A stretch of 64,000 bases of DNA from the NCBI GenBank assembly GCA_902625845.1, contig CACOCT010000001.1, positions 1 through 64,000 of the forward strand, written 5' to 3'. A program made the translations under genes and the position numbers. The notes under the pieces are model-generated. The model was not told where the DNA came from. It did not search any database and saw only the letters and a list, made by a program, of their open reading frames with translations. The DNA is from an uncultured Prochlorococcus sp. GTDB lineage: Bacteria > Cyanobacteriota > Cyanobacteriia > PCC-6307 > Cyanobiaceae. Numbering within the stretch: the first letter of the stretch is position 1; each line of letters starts with the position of its first letter. Below are positions 18,303-27,156 of the stretch, one piece after another.

Positions 18303-19670
18303 TTAATTTAAATCTGAAATAGGGAAAAACACAGTCAGACCAGAATCTTTCCTGTGAGTTAACCTCCCTCCCAAACTAGCTAATAATTTCTGAGTAGCAG
18401 ATTGACTTAATTGTAGACTTCCCGTCTGTGGATTCCAATTAAGAACTGGTCCAATATCAGAGCCATCTAATTTATCACTTTCTTTTCTATCGGTATATGT
18501 TGTCTGAATTATTAACTGTAATTTTAATTTCTGACCAGCAGGCCTTAACTCTAAAGTTAAAATACTTCCCTCTTTTAATCCCCTAGTATTTTTATCAATT
18601 AGTCCTCCAAGCATTAATTCTAATTTTTCTGAATTACTTAAAACATCAGGCAATTCATCGGGAATATCAAGTTTTAATATTATTCCTCTTCTTCGTAACT
18701 GATTTATCCAATTAGGAGATAATTTATTCAAAATTCCACCTAAATCTATACCAGTTAATTGTTGAGATGGATTAGATTCGCTATTAACTAATTCAGCAGC
18801 ATTAAAAATTAAACCAAATCTATCGATCTGTTCAGTACATTCATTATCTATTTCTATTAATCGATTTCGGATAGTTTGATCCATTGTATATTTCCGTAAA
18901 GTAGAACTTATCAAAGTTTTTATAGTCGCTAATGGGGTTCTAACTTCATGGGATATGGCCTCCAATAACTTTGCTTCTAAAGTTTGTATCGTTTTACTAC
19001 TTTGTTCTTTCAGTGAAGTTTGAAAAGTTATATTAGGAATTAATTTTGCTAATTTAACCGATAAACTTGGCCAGAAAGTACTTGTAAATTGATCATTAAT
19101 AGTAAATTCTCCAAAACTTTTAAGTTGATTTTGAAATTTCTTAGATTCCTCTAAGTTATCTTGCTTTAATTTAATATCAACTAACTCAATAACTTTCTTT
19201 AGACTAGTTTCATCATTGCGCATTATTAGAATTTTTTTATTCTTTTCGCCATATATAGTTAGGACACACTGAAATGTTGGGGTTAAAATCATTAGAAAAG
19301 GATCAAATCCATCATTTTGATTTAAACTAAGAATTTTGTAATTACTTTTATATTTAAATTTCTCTCCATTAAGGCGAGATTCATGATACGGCAAAAACTT
19401 AGCCTTTTCATTTTTAAAAGAGGGGAATCCTTCTGGCGCCCAAAGCCATCCGTTTAATTTATTTAAATATTTCTTTTCATTTAAAACTGGTAATGGTGCA
19501 GCTACCCATAACCCACCATTTTCTACATGATTAAGAAGAAATTCTTTTTGAATAACTTCTAAGGCTCCCCACCACATTCTCCTTGAGGTTTCATCATCAA
19601 CAAAATTTAAAGATACATAATCATCTAAAAGAATTTTTTGAATTAGATTTAAGGTTATTAAAGATTTCAT
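18303..19670 (-). CDS. Divergent sensor histidine kinase
   Basis: A 455-residue kinase-like protein. The H-box ISHEVRTPLATIKTL places the phospho-accepting His at residue 241, after an N-terminal sensory region of about 225 residues with no transmembrane segment. The ATPase-like C-terminus is degenerate. The N-box position reads LELMLGGLIDKNTRGL, where the normal NLLxNA pattern is missing. The G1 box DxGxGI is replaced by SDIGPVLNWNPQTG, and only a late LLASLGGRL stretch resembles the terminal G2 region. No response regulator adjoins it. It overlaps rodA by 4 bases, so it may be co-transcribed and could serve cell-shape or PSI regulation. It is not SasA, because no KaiB-like domain is visible. 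Confidence 0.7.
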   Translation of the reverse strand: MKSLITLNLIQKILLDDYVSLNFVDDETSRRMWWGALEVIQKEFLLNHVENGGLWVAAPLPVLNEKKYLNKLNGWLWAPEGFPSFKNEKAKFLPYHESRLNGEKFKYKSNYKILSLNQNDGFDPFLMILTPTFQCVLTIYGEKNKKILIMRNDETSLKKVIELVDIKLKQDNLEESKKFQNQLKSFGEFTINDQFTSTFWPSLSVKLAKLIPNITFQTSLKEQSSKTIQTLEAKLLEAISHEVRTPLATIKTLISSTLRKYTMDQTIRNRLIEIDNECTEQIDRFGLIFNAAELVNSESNPSQQLTGIDLGGILNKLSPNWINQLRRRGIILKLDIPDELPDVLSNSEKLELMLGGLIDKNTRGLKEGSILTLELRPAGQKLKLQLIIQTTYTDRKESDKLDGSDIGPVLNWNPQTGSLQLSQSATQKLLASLGGRLTHRKDSGLTVFFPISDLN

Positions 19671-20938
19671 TTTTTTCTTAAAGATATTGATCTTTTAAAT
19701 GTTGAAAGTGCAATTCCAACAAATATAAAATTAACGAATAATGATGTCCTTCCATAACTCATAAATGGCAAAGGAATCCCGGTCACAGGACCTAAACCTA
19801 TTGTCATATATATATTAATTATTATTTGAAATAAAAAAATAGAGCTAATTCCGATTACTAATAATGACTCAAAATCGGTTCTAGCATTTTTAGCAATTCT
19901 CAATAAAAGAATTATGAAAATTAAGAATAAAGAAACAATAAATATAGAACCTAAAAAACCCATCTCTTCTCCAGCTGCACTGAAAATAAAATCTGTATGT
20001 TGTTCAGGAATAAATTGCAAATTTGTTAACTTACCTTTTAAAAGACCAGTGCCAAATAATCCACCTGACCCTATCCCAATTTTACTTTGCAACAAGTGAT
20101 AACCTCCTTTCAAAGGATCTCGACCAGGATCAAGAAAAAGAATTAATCGATCTTTTTGATATCCTTTTAAAACAAATTCCCAAAGAAAGGGAGTGATTTG
20201 AGCTATTAATCCATGTAATATAATTGCCAAAAAAGAAGCTATTATTTTTGCTTTAAAGGATTTAAAAGCTAAAAAACCCATCAGAGGAATCCAAAAAAAT
20301 AATATATAGTAATTAGCGAAAGAGAATAAAGCCGTAAATAAACAACCAATAAAAATTAATATCCACTCAATTGGCATTTGTGCCCAATAAAGCATAACCA
20401 AAAAACAAAATATCAAAACTAATGAGGTACCTAAATCAGGTTGCTTGTATATTAATATCCAAGGCAATAAAACAATTATGAGAGGATTCAGTACATCTCT
20501 AAGAGAGCAAATTGTTTTTTTTTCTAGCACTGCCGCTAATGATAATACTGTAGTTAATTTTGCAATCTCTGAAGGCTGAAAAGTAAAAAAACCTATACCA
20601 AGCCATCTTTGCGCACCATAATTTGAAATCCCAATAAAGTAAATTAATATTAAAGATAAAAGTGATAAAAAATAAAATGGAACGATAATTTTTTTAAATT
20701 TCTCAAGAGGAATATATGAGATCATAATTGCAATCAAATAACCAATAAATCCTGAAACAATATGTTTAAAAGAGTCATTATATATCGATTGTTTCTGAAT
20801 ACTAAAAATTAAAAGACTTGAAATTAAGACTAAAACTAGAGGTATTATTATTATTGGCGAAGTAAAAATATGAATATTTTTATTTCTTTGAAAGTTAATA
20901 AATTTTCTTTTTTTCAAGATTGAGACACTCTCAAACAT
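19667..20938 (-). CDS. rodA: RodA peptidoglycan glycosyltransferase (SEDS)
   Basis: SEDS-family integral membrane glycan polymerase that works with PBP2 in the elongasome. The 423 residues contain about ten hydrophobic segments. The family motifs include GAQRWLGIGFFTFQPSEIAKL, KQPDLGTSLV, SKIGIGSGGLFGTG and IPEQHTDFIFSAAGEEMGFLG. The closing TGIPLPFMSYGRTS is the hallmark C-terminal motif. RodA is preferred over FtsW because FtsW usually lies with mur genes and this gene lies by mrp. The stop overlaps the histidine kinase start by 4 bases, and its start abuts the mrp stop. Confidence 0.92.
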   Translation of the reverse strand: MFESVSILKKRKFINFQRNKNIHIFTSPIIIIPLVLVLISSLLIFSIQKQSIYNDSFKHIVSGFIGYLIAIMISYIPLEKFKKIIVPFYFLSLLSLILIYFIGISNYGAQRWLGIGFFTFQPSEIAKLTTVLSLAAVLEKKTICSLRDVLNPLIIVLLPWILIYKQPDLGTSLVLIFCFLVMLYWAQMPIEWILIFIGCLFTALFSFANYYILFFWIPLMGFLAFKSFKAKIIASFLAIILHGLIAQITPFLWEFVLKGYQKDRLILFLDPGRDPLKGGYHLLQSKIGIGSGGLFGTGLLKGKLTNLQFIPEQHTDFIFSAAGEEMGFLGSIFIVSLFLIFIILLLRIAKNARTDFESLLVIGISSIFLFQIIINIYMTIGLGPVTGIPLPFMSYGRTSLFVNFIFVGIALSTFKRSISLRKK

Positions 20939-22002
20939 TAACTTTTAAATTTATTTTGAATTAATGATGCTAATTCTTTAAATTTAATTGAGCTATTTGT
21001 ATTAGGATCACTTATAGATATAGGGATTCCCAAATTGCTCTCTATTACAACCGGCATTTCAATTGGAATTTTGGCAAGCAGAGGTAATTGATTTTCTTCT
21101 GCTAAAAGCTGACCTCCTCCATTACCAAATATTTCATATATTTTATCTGGCTGATCTGGTGGAATAAAGAAAGACATATTTTCTACAACTCCTAGTAAAG
21201 GTACTCCTAATTGCTTAAACATTGCCAAACCTCTGCGAGAATCTTGAAGTGAAACCTTTTGAGGAGTAGTTACAATTATTGCACCTCCTATCGGAACAGA
21301 TTGTGCTAACGAGATTTGTGCGTCACCTGTACCCGGAGGTAAATCAATAATTAAAAAATCTAAATCATTCCATTCAACTTGATACAAGAATTGTCTAATA
21401 ATGCTATTTAGCATAGGTCCTCTCCAAATGACAGGTTGTCCTTCCTCAATCAAAAAACCCATTGAAACGATTGAGATTCCAAACTTAACAATAGGTATTA
21501 ATCTTTGATCATTTCCACTCCCATGCACTTTTGGATTCTCATCAGACGCACCAAGCATTGAAGGAGTATTAGGACCATATATATCAGCATCTAACAAACC
21601 TGTTTTTGAACCTAAATGTGCCAAGGAACAAGCCAGATTAACTGCAATTGTACTTTTACCAACACCTCCCTTGCCACTACTCACTGCAATTACTTGCTTT
21701 ATACCTTTGATTTTCTGTAATTGAGGAGAATTATTTTCATCATTATTTGATTGAGCAGCACTATTATCTAATTCAATCTGAACATCTTCAATATCAGAAA
21801 AGTTTAGTAGTATTTTTCTTGCTTCTTGAACTATTCTATCTCTTTGGGAATTTGCGTAAGATGGTAATGCTAAAGTGATAATCGATCTTGGGGCTGCAAC
21901 CCTAACGTTTTTTATCCAACCCAACTCAATAACATTTTTTTGGGAACCAGTATCAAGTATCTTCGACAAGGCATGATTCGCTTCTTCAACAGTTGTCATC
22001 AA
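20938..22002 (-). CDS. mrp: Mrp/ApbC-type Fe-S carrier P-loop ATPase
   Basis: Mrp/ApbC proteins are MinD-like ATPases that carry Fe-S clusters to target enzymes. Residues 1-95 match the small DUF59/MIP18 N-terminal domain. The deviant Walker A, SSGKGGVGKST, is at 108-118. Walker B-like LIIDLPPGTGDAQISL and the GVVENMSFF loop follow. The CxxC pair that binds the bridging cluster in E. coli Mrp is not seen after ENMSFF (it reads IPPDQPDK), as in many cyanobacterial and plastid homologues. The start could be the second Met. It overlaps rodA by one base. Confidence 0.9.
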   Translation of the reverse strand: MMTTVEEANHALSKILDTGSQKNVIELGWIKNVRVAAPRSIITLALPSYANSQRDRIVQEARKILLNFSDIEDVQIELDNSAAQSNNDENNSPQLQKIKGIKQVIAVSSGKGGVGKSTIAVNLACSLAHLGSKTGLLDADIYGPNTPSMLGASDENPKVHGSGNDQRLIPIVKFGISIVSMGFLIEEGQPVIWRGPMLNSIIRQFLYQVEWNDLDFLIIDLPPGTGDAQISLAQSVPIGGAIIVTTPQKVSLQDSRRGLAMFKQLGVPLLGVVENMSFFIPPDQPDKIYEIFGNGGGQLLAEENQLPLLAKIPIEMPVVIESNLGIPISISDPNTNSSIKFKELASLIQNKFKS

Positions 22003-22147
22003 AATTTTGAATACTTTTTATAAGTTAGCCGACACTTAAAGAGAAATAGAACCACGCCGAACTTACAAATAATGAGAAAAACCCCCTAAACAAAATTATA
22101 AGGGTAAACTCTTAATTGATCAAAAATTTCGAAATTATCAAATAAAA

Positions 22148-23179
22148 TTGATGAAAAATAAACCTCCTCAAAAATCAAGAGAAAGAGTTAAAGAACTCTT
22201 ATTAAACTTACAAGAAAATATTTGTAAAGGTTTAGAAAAATTAGATGGCAAAGAAAAGTTTAATCAAGAATCTTGGATTAGACCAGAAGGAGGAGGGGGG
22301 ATATCAAAAGTTTTAAAGAATGGCTTAGTCTTTGAACAAGCCGGCGTAAATTTTTCAGAGGTCTATGGCAAACAATTGCCAGAATCAATAATATCTCAAA
22401 GACCAGAAGCAAAAGGACACGAATGGTTTGCAACCGGTACTTCTATGGTCTTGCACCCTCGAAATCCCTATATCCCAACCGTTCATCTAAATTACAGATA
22501 TTTTGAAGCCGGACCAGTTTGGTGGTTTGGGGGAGGGGCAGATCTTACACCATTTTATCCCTATCTTTCAGATATAAAAAATTTCCATAAAAAACATCTC
22601 GAGGCTTGTAATCAAATCAATCTTAATCTTCATAGAGTTTTTAAACCATGGTGTGATGAATATTTTTACTTAAAACATAGGAAAGAATCCAGAGGTATTG
22701 GAGGGATTTTTTATGATTATCAAGATGGTTCAGGAGAAATTTATAAAGGCAATAATCAGAATGGTAATGCGTGCAGAATATCAAAAGAAATTGGTGTAAT
22801 CAATTTAGGTTGGGAAGATTTATATCTGTTAGCAAAAAATTGTGGAAATTCTTTCCTTCCTGCATATGAACCAATTGTCCTTAAAAGGATGAACCACTCT
22901 TACTCAAATGATGAGAGAGAGTTTCAATTATACAGAAGAGGCAGGTATGTAGAGTTTAATTTAGTTTGGGATAGAGGCACCATCTTTGGCTTACAAACAA
23001 ACGGTAGAACCGAATCAATTTTAATGTCGCTCCCTCCCTTAGCAAGATGGGAATATGGACATAATACTTTAGAGAATTCCAGAGAAGACTATCTAACAAG
23101 GATTTTTACTAAACCTCAAGATTGGTTGAATGATGATGAATTAGAAGAATTTTGTAAAGAAAATGGTATGTATGATTAA
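22148..23179 (+). CDS. hemF: Oxygen-dependent coproporphyrinogen III oxidase
   Basis: Aerobic HemF decarboxylates coproporphyrinogen III to protoporphyrinogen IX, feeding heme, bilin and chlorophyll synthesis. The 343 residues carry the conserved [13 protein letters not shown] start, [37 protein letters not shown] and [16 protein letters not shown]. Length and motifs are typical. It is divergent from mrp across about 145 bases, which hold its promoter. It converges on the CCB-type gene with 3 bases between stops. Confidence 0.97.
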   Translation: MMKNKPPQKSRERVKELLLNLQENICKGLEKLDGKEKFNQESWIRPEGGGGISKVLKNGLVFEQAGVNFSEVYGKQLPESIISQRPEAKGHEWFATGTSMVLHPRNPYIPTVHLNYRYFEAGPVWWFGGGADLTPFYPYLSDIKNFHKKHLEACNQINLNLHRVFKPWCDEYFYLKHRKESRGIGGIFYDYQDGSGEIYKGNNQNGNACRISKEIGVINLGWEDLYLLAKNCGNSFLPAYEPIVLKRMNHSYSNDEREFQLYRRGRYVEFNLVWDRGTIFGLQTNGRTESILMSLPPLARWEYGHNTLENSREDYLTRIFTKPQDWLNDDELEEFCKENGMYD

Positions 23180-23182
23180 AAG

Positions 23183-23740
23183 TTAAATAGGAGTTTTGAA
23201 TAATGAACCGTCACTCCTCAACTCTAGTTTATCTTTTAATTCATTTTCAAAAGCTATTAATTCATCTCTATGAGCACTTAGCCTTAATTGTGTAAATTTT
23301 ATTTCACTTTCGTTGATTAATTTAAATTCAAATATTTCCTCTCTTTGCGAACTTTTAAAATAAACTAACCCAGATATTGGACCTCCAATTAACCCAAGAA
23401 GTATTGGCCACCAATTTAGAAATGGATAAATTTGAATAAGAACCAGTCCCAATGAGCATGAACCTAAGCCGCCTAATATAGATAAAAATATTGCTAAAGA
23501 CTTACTAGAAACGACTTGACCTCTAAAGGTTAAAATTTTTTTATCAGAATTAACTTTTATTTGTTGCCAACCTCTTGATTTAAGCCAATTACAAACTTCA
23601 TTCAGGACCTCAATATTTTTTTTAGAAGAAAATATATCAATAATTGTAGTCCTATCTTTACTTGATGCTTTTAGGAAAAAAAATAAACCAATAGATAAAA
23701 GTATTGTTAAAAACAATGTAGATCCTAAATAATAATTCAT
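23183..23740 (-). CDS. CCB-type cofactor assembly protein (DUF2930)
   Basis: A 185-residue membrane protein. It has an N-terminal transmembrane segment followed by FFLKASSKDRTT, a sequence I associate with CCB2/CCB4 (DUF2930), proteins that attach heme c' to cytochrome b6. A two-segment hydrophobic block with glycine-rich WWPILLGLIGG (about 100-125) follows a soluble loop containing RGQVVSSKSLA. A charged C-terminal domain ends it. In known organisms CCB factors assemble the b6f complex. The role is inferred from the family. It lies opposite hemF, which makes a heme precursor. Confidence 0.7.
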   Translation of the reverse strand: MNYYLGSTLFLTILLSIGLFFFLKASSKDRTTIIDIFSSKKNIEVLNEVCNWLKSRGWQQIKVNSDKKILTFRGQVVSSKSLAIFLSILGGLGSCSLGLVLIQIYPFLNWWPILLGLIGGPISGLVYFKSSQREEIFEFKLINESEIKFTQLRLSAHRDELIAFENELKDKLELRSDGSLFKTPI

Positions 23741-23877
23741 TTATAAATACTATCTGCAAATACAAAAATTTTTAATAAATATAGCATGAACTTTTATTAT
23801 GAATACAGAAAAAAAAAATCAAAATAATGATCAATTATATTTTATTATTTGTGTATATTTAAAAACATTTTTAAAAG

Positions 23878-24522
23878 ATGGTCCTTAATGATAATTTTTC
23901 AGAAAAAATAAGTTTTTGTGAGAATGATCTTACAGAAGAATTATTTAATGCTTATAAAAGTTCAAATTATTTAGCAGTAGATACTGAAGCAATGGGACTT
24001 TACCATGGGAGAGATAGATTATGTCTTATTCAAATTTGTAATGAATCAAATTTCACATCATGTATAAAAATTAAAAATGGGAGTAGAAAAGCCTCAAGAG
24101 TTCAAAGTTTATTAGAAGATGAAAAAATAATGAAAATTTTTCATTATGCAAGATTTGATGTTGCTGCGTTAAAGTGCAATCTTAATATTGAGACTCAAAA
24201 TATATTTTGTACGAAAATAGCTAGTAAACTTGCACGTACATATACCAATAAACATGGCCTAAAATATTTAATCAATGAGCTCTTAGGGATTGAACTTGAC
24301 AAATCATCTCAAAGCAGTGATTGGGGAAATGATGAAAATTTATCTCAAGATCAGATAAATTATGCCGCTAATGATGTTAAATATTTAATAAAAGCAATGG
24401 AAAAACTAACTTTAATTTTAAAGAGAGAGAAGAGATACGAGATAGCTCAAAAATGTTTTAAAGTAATTCCTATTTTCTCGGAATTAGATATTGAACATTT
24501 TATAAATATTTTTGAGCATTAA
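23878..24522 (+). CDS. rnd: Ribonuclease D-like 3'-5' exonuclease
   Basis: A DEDD-superfamily 3'-5' exonuclease. Residues Asp35 and Glu37 in VDTEAMG form motif I, HYARFDV gives motif II, and YAANDVKYL gives motif III with the conserved Tyr. The length of 214 residues has the exonuclease domain only; the HRDC domain of E. coli RNase D is absent. In bacteria such proteins trim the 3' ends of tRNAs and other stable RNAs. It is preceded by 137 bases of spacer and converges on a small hypothetical gene. Confidence 0.87.
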   Translation: MVLNDNFSEKISFCENDLTEELFNAYKSSNYLAVDTEAMGLYHGRDRLCLIQICNESNFTSCIKIKNGSRKASRVQSLLEDEKIMKIFHYARFDVAALKCNLNIETQNIFCTKIASKLARTYTNKHGLKYLINELLGIELDKSSQSSDWGNDENLSQDQINYAANDVKYLIKAMEKLTLILKREKRYEIAQKCFKVIPIFSELDIEHFINIFEH

Positions 24523-24526
24523 TTAT

Positions 24527-24793
24527 TTAATCTTCAACCAAAAAATTATCATCATTATTTAATGATTCCATAAGTTCATCAAATAGTTGAACTGAACCGC
24601 ATCCATTAGAATTCTCTTTTTTACACAAATCAAGTACATCAGAAGCAATCTTTCGCTTTTCTTCAATTTTTTTTGATCCTTGTCGAGAAATCTGAATTTC
24701 TACTTTTTTCTTCGCAGAAGATAAACTTATACTCATTTCACATGCAATTTTTGCACATATTTTTAAATATTCACGATCATTAATTGGATACAT
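24527..24793 (-). CDS. Conserved hypothetical protein
   Basis: An 88-residue soluble protein, unidentified. It begins MYPINDREYLKICAKIAC and has a helical, Lys-rich middle (SSAKKKVEIQISRQGSKK), then an acidic tail ending NDDNFLVED. Cysteines occur at positions 13, 17, 57 and 65. No known domain is recognised. It lies 35 bases downstream of the LpxB-related gene on the same strand, so the two may be co-transcribed. Codon use looks like the neighbours, which supports a real gene. Confidence 0.65.
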   Translation of the reverse strand: MYPINDREYLKICAKIACEMSISLSSAKKKVEIQISRQGSKKIEEKRKIASDVLDLCKKENSNGCGSVQLFDELMESLNNDDNFLVED

Positions 24794-24828
24794 AGAGAAC
24801 TTCTTTTTTCTTGTATAATACTTGATTG

Positions 24829-26055
24829 TTACTTCAATTTTGAAGTAATAAAATCTGCAATTCTTTTACTAGCTCCTGGAAGACCCATTCTCTCTTTACC
24901 AATTTGTCCTTGACGTAATCTAAATTGTTTGTTTTCTAGAAGATAAATTAGTTTTTTATGAAAAATATCCTTACTCTCACAAAGTGATACGGTTCCTCCT
25001 AACAATCTTTGTTGCCGCTTCGCAAAAGATCTAGTGAATTGAGGTCCTTTCCCTGGCAATGATAAAGATGGAATACCTAATCCACAAATTTGCTCTGTAG
25101 CAGTTCCGGCATTGGCAAGTCCAACCTCTGCTAAATATGCCCAATTATTAAATTTATTTTTTCCTAACAGAAGAATCATTTTATTTTTAAACCATACTGA
25201 TTCTTCTCCAAACGAAAAAGAAGAAGATTCTTTTCTAAAGAATTGATACTTAATTATTTGTTTTTCAATCTCACATATATTTGAATTTGAACTTAAAGGA
25301 ATAAAAATTAAACATTCCTTGGAAAAGGAGAAATCACTTAAATAGTTCAAGAAAATATTAAGGTTGTTATATGCTTCAGGGAAACGGCTACCTATCAATA
25401 AAATTATATTCAAATAGTTTTTAATAATATTTTTTTGGAAACTCTTTTCTGGAAGAAAGTCCATCATTGGATTACCAAAAAATTTAGCATCAACTTTATG
25501 ATTATTTAAATTCTTTGATGTTATTTCATCCCTTACAATGACAAATTTACATAAATGAGATTTCATTATGTACATTTCCCAAGGATCCCATTCTGAGCCT
25601 TTTAATTTATGGTAGAGATCAGAAATTGATTTTCCCGGGCCACTCATCCATGTGTAGTCGCTTTTCGGAGTACCTATAAATCCAAAATCACATTTGGAAC
25701 TCCAAGCATAAAATAAAGGTAATAAATCTCCAATCGCTAAAATTTTATAGTCTTTAGGCTTCTTAAGTAACTCTATCCAATTCTTGAGAAGATAAATAAG
25801 CATTCCCTCTTTTATATCATTCAAAAATCCTCTTAAACTTTGATTACTAAAACCACCACTAGGCAATACCTTTTGAAAACCAATTCTAGAGATCTTTTGA
25901 GATATCAATTCATCAAAAATTTTCCCATCGCCTACCAATGGCATTATTTCAATGTAATTAAATTTTTTCAATAATAATAATTCTTTAATTATTTGAAGCG
26001 CTATTACATCTTCACCATGCCCATTAGAAATAATTAATAAAGAATTAGACTTTAT
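24829..26055 (-). CDS. Lipid-A-disaccharide synthase-related protein
   Basis: A protein related to LpxB glycosyltransferases, without the classic LpxB neighbours. It begins near LLIISNGHGEDVIALQII and has PLVGDG, a GDLLPLFYAW segment, GTPKSDYTWMSGP, WDPWEMYIM, GNPMMDFLP, GNAGTATEQICGLGIPSLSLPG and a late GLPGASKRIADFI. This is the family I know as lipid-A-disaccharide synthase-related, of uncertain substrate. No ATG, GTG or TTG lies in frame between the antisense tRNA-Cys and the SNGHGED motif; the end given (an ATA codon) is a guess. The long open frame upstream runs antisense through the tRNA and is not coding. Confidence 0.72.
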   Translation of the reverse strand: MKSNSLLIISNGHGEDVIALQIIKELLLLKKFNYIEIMPLVGDGKIFDELISQKISRIGFQKVLPSGGFSNQSLRGFLNDIKEGMLIYLLKNWIELLKKPKDYKILAIGDLLPLFYAWSSKCDFGFIGTPKSDYTWMSGPGKSISDLYHKLKGSEWDPWEMYIMKSHLCKFVIVRDEITSKNLNNHKVDAKFFGNPMMDFLPEKSFQKNIIKNYLNIILLIGSRFPEAYNNLNIFLNYLSDFSFSKECLIFIPLSSNSNICEIEKQIIKYQFFRKESSSFSFGEESVWFKNKMILLLGKNKFNNWAYLAEVGLANAGTATEQICGLGIPSLSLPGKGPQFTRSFAKRQQRLLGGTVSLCESKDIFHKKLIYLLENKQFRLRQGQIGKERMGLPGASKRIADFITSKLK

Positions 26056-26094
26056 ACTGTTAGGATATTTAAGTGGAAAAGATAATTCTTTTTC

Positions 26095-26165
26095 GGCGGC
26101 ATGGCCAAGTGGTAAGGCAGAGGATTGCAAATCCTTTATCCCCAGTTCGAATCTGGGTGCCGCCT
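26095..26165 (+). tRNA. tRNA-Cys(GCA)
   Basis: A 71-base cloverleaf. The acceptor GGCGGCA pairs with TGCCGCC. The D arm is short. The anticodon stem GAGGA/TCCTT holds the loop TTGCAAA, giving anticodon GCA for cysteine. The T arm holds TTCGAAT. The discriminator is T, the expected identity base for cysteine, and CCA is not encoded. Its complement lies in the upstream open frame of the LpxB-related gene, which explains that frame's spurious translation. Confidence 0.95.
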
Positions 26166-26474
26166 TTTTAATTTTTGTGACATATTTCTCTATAAACCGT
26201 TGTAGGAAAAGAAGTTTTGAGTAACGATTGTTATATTTCAAGTCCCAAAAACTGTTAGGTGAGTGGTAGGTGAATCGACCTTTTCCCCTTTTTTAATATT
26301 ATCCCATGAATTCATATACCACCCTTTAATTAGAAAAGAAGATAGATTCCTAGAGAAAATAAAAATTTCTTTAAGGATAATTATCTATTTCTTATCAAGA
26401 TAATCATGAAACTAAGGTTTTAATTTAATTTTCACCAAGAATCTTTTTAAGAGCATAATAAAGATTTTTATTTT
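26166..26474. other. Mostly gene-free spacer with one candidate microprotein
   Basis: About 310 bases between tRNA-Cys and the 87-residue hypothetical gene. A 25-codon frame with a ribosome-binding site occurs on the minus strand at 26238-26315 and is listed separately. Otherwise I see AT-rich sequence with no strong hairpin, tRNA or known riboswitch. Confidence 0.5.
26238..26315 (-). CDS. Candidate 25-residue microprotein
   Basis: A minus-strand frame encodes MNSWDNIKKG, then a Val-Asp-Ser-Pro-Thr-Thr stretch ending VFGT, and stops. A GGGTGG purine-rich site sits a few bases upstream of the ATG, better than most ribosome sites in this window. It lies 160 bases downstream of the 87-residue gene on the same strand. 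No homologue is recognised. The frame could be chance, or the remnant of a longer gene. Confidence 0.25.
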   Translation of the reverse strand: MNSWDNIKKGEKVDSPTTHLTVFGT

Positions 26475-26738
26475 TTAGCCCTCTAGTGATAAATCATCCA
26501 ATAGTTTTTTATTCAATTCAGACATATCATTTTTAAATCTCTTTGATTCTGAAATAATTTTTTTTGCTTTTTTAAAATTATTCAACATATCTATTTCTGA
26601 ATTAGGTTTTGTTTGAACCATAGCACTTATCAAAGAAAGAGTGATCATTTGTGATGCTTCAATCCTACGCACGCCTCTCCATGTTCTTTGCAGAATAGTC
26701 GCAGCAATAATTAATGGGATAAGATAAAAAATAGGCAT
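26475..26738 (-). CDS. Small membrane protein, conserved hypothetical
   Basis: An 87-residue protein starting with a hydrophobic segment (IFYLIPLIIAATILQ), then RTWRGVRRIEASQMITLSLISAMV, then a Lys-rich helix and a short acidic end. One transmembrane segment at the N-terminus is likely, with a cytoplasmic helical tail. I do not recognise a family. The start is at an ATG, the spacer upstream is long, and codon composition matches the neighbours. It is probably a real picocyanobacterial small gene. Confidence 0.6.
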   Translation of the reverse strand: MPIFYLIPLIIAATILQRTWRGVRRIEASQMITLSLISAMVQTKPNSEIDMLNNFKKAKKIISESKRFKNDMSELNKKLLDDLSLEG

Positions 26739-27156
26739 AATTTATACAATTATTGCTTAAATTTTTATCCAGATTTTTATATCTAACAACAATTTTTAAA
26801 AAATAAATATATAGTTACTTAATATTTTTTGTCATTAATATTTTTTAAATAAATTGTTTAATATCCATATTTTTGATATTTCCTCTAAGATCTTTCTTCA
26901 TCGCATCTACTTCCTATTAAACTTTAAAACAATTTTAACAGAAATCAATTGCCTCAAATTCATCATTTTCTATTATTTAATGAAGGTATTCATAGAGGGT
27001 TTTAGTATTTCAAATCACTTATTGGAAGAAAATCTGAGGTTAGTAAAATTTTATTTGAGATATTGTTCAATCACTTAAATACATTCTTGGCTAGAATTGG
27101 ATAAATTTGAATAATTAAATATCAATAATTAGAATTTAAATCTTAACCTTTACCAT
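26739..27156. other. Long AT-rich intergenic region
   Basis: About 420 bases with no gene I can support. A 74-codon plus-strand frame at 26854-27078 starts with TTG, is rich in Phe, Ile and Tyr as expected of random AT-rich sequence, and has no ribosome site. Minus-strand frames are 20 codons or shorter. It may hold a small RNA or be decaying sequence. Nothing in the bases singles out either. Confidence 0.5.

Noticed and set aside
26056-26241. N-terminal extension of the LpxB-related frame starting at 26241.
   Set aside because: It is the translation of the antisense strand of tRNA-Cys and its flanks, starting with TTG; the protein-like string there is a known artefact of tRNA antisense frames.
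26854-27078. A 74-codon plus-strand frame in the long spacer.
   Set aside because: TTG start, no ribosome site, and a Phe/Ile/Tyr-rich composition typical of random AT-rich DNA.
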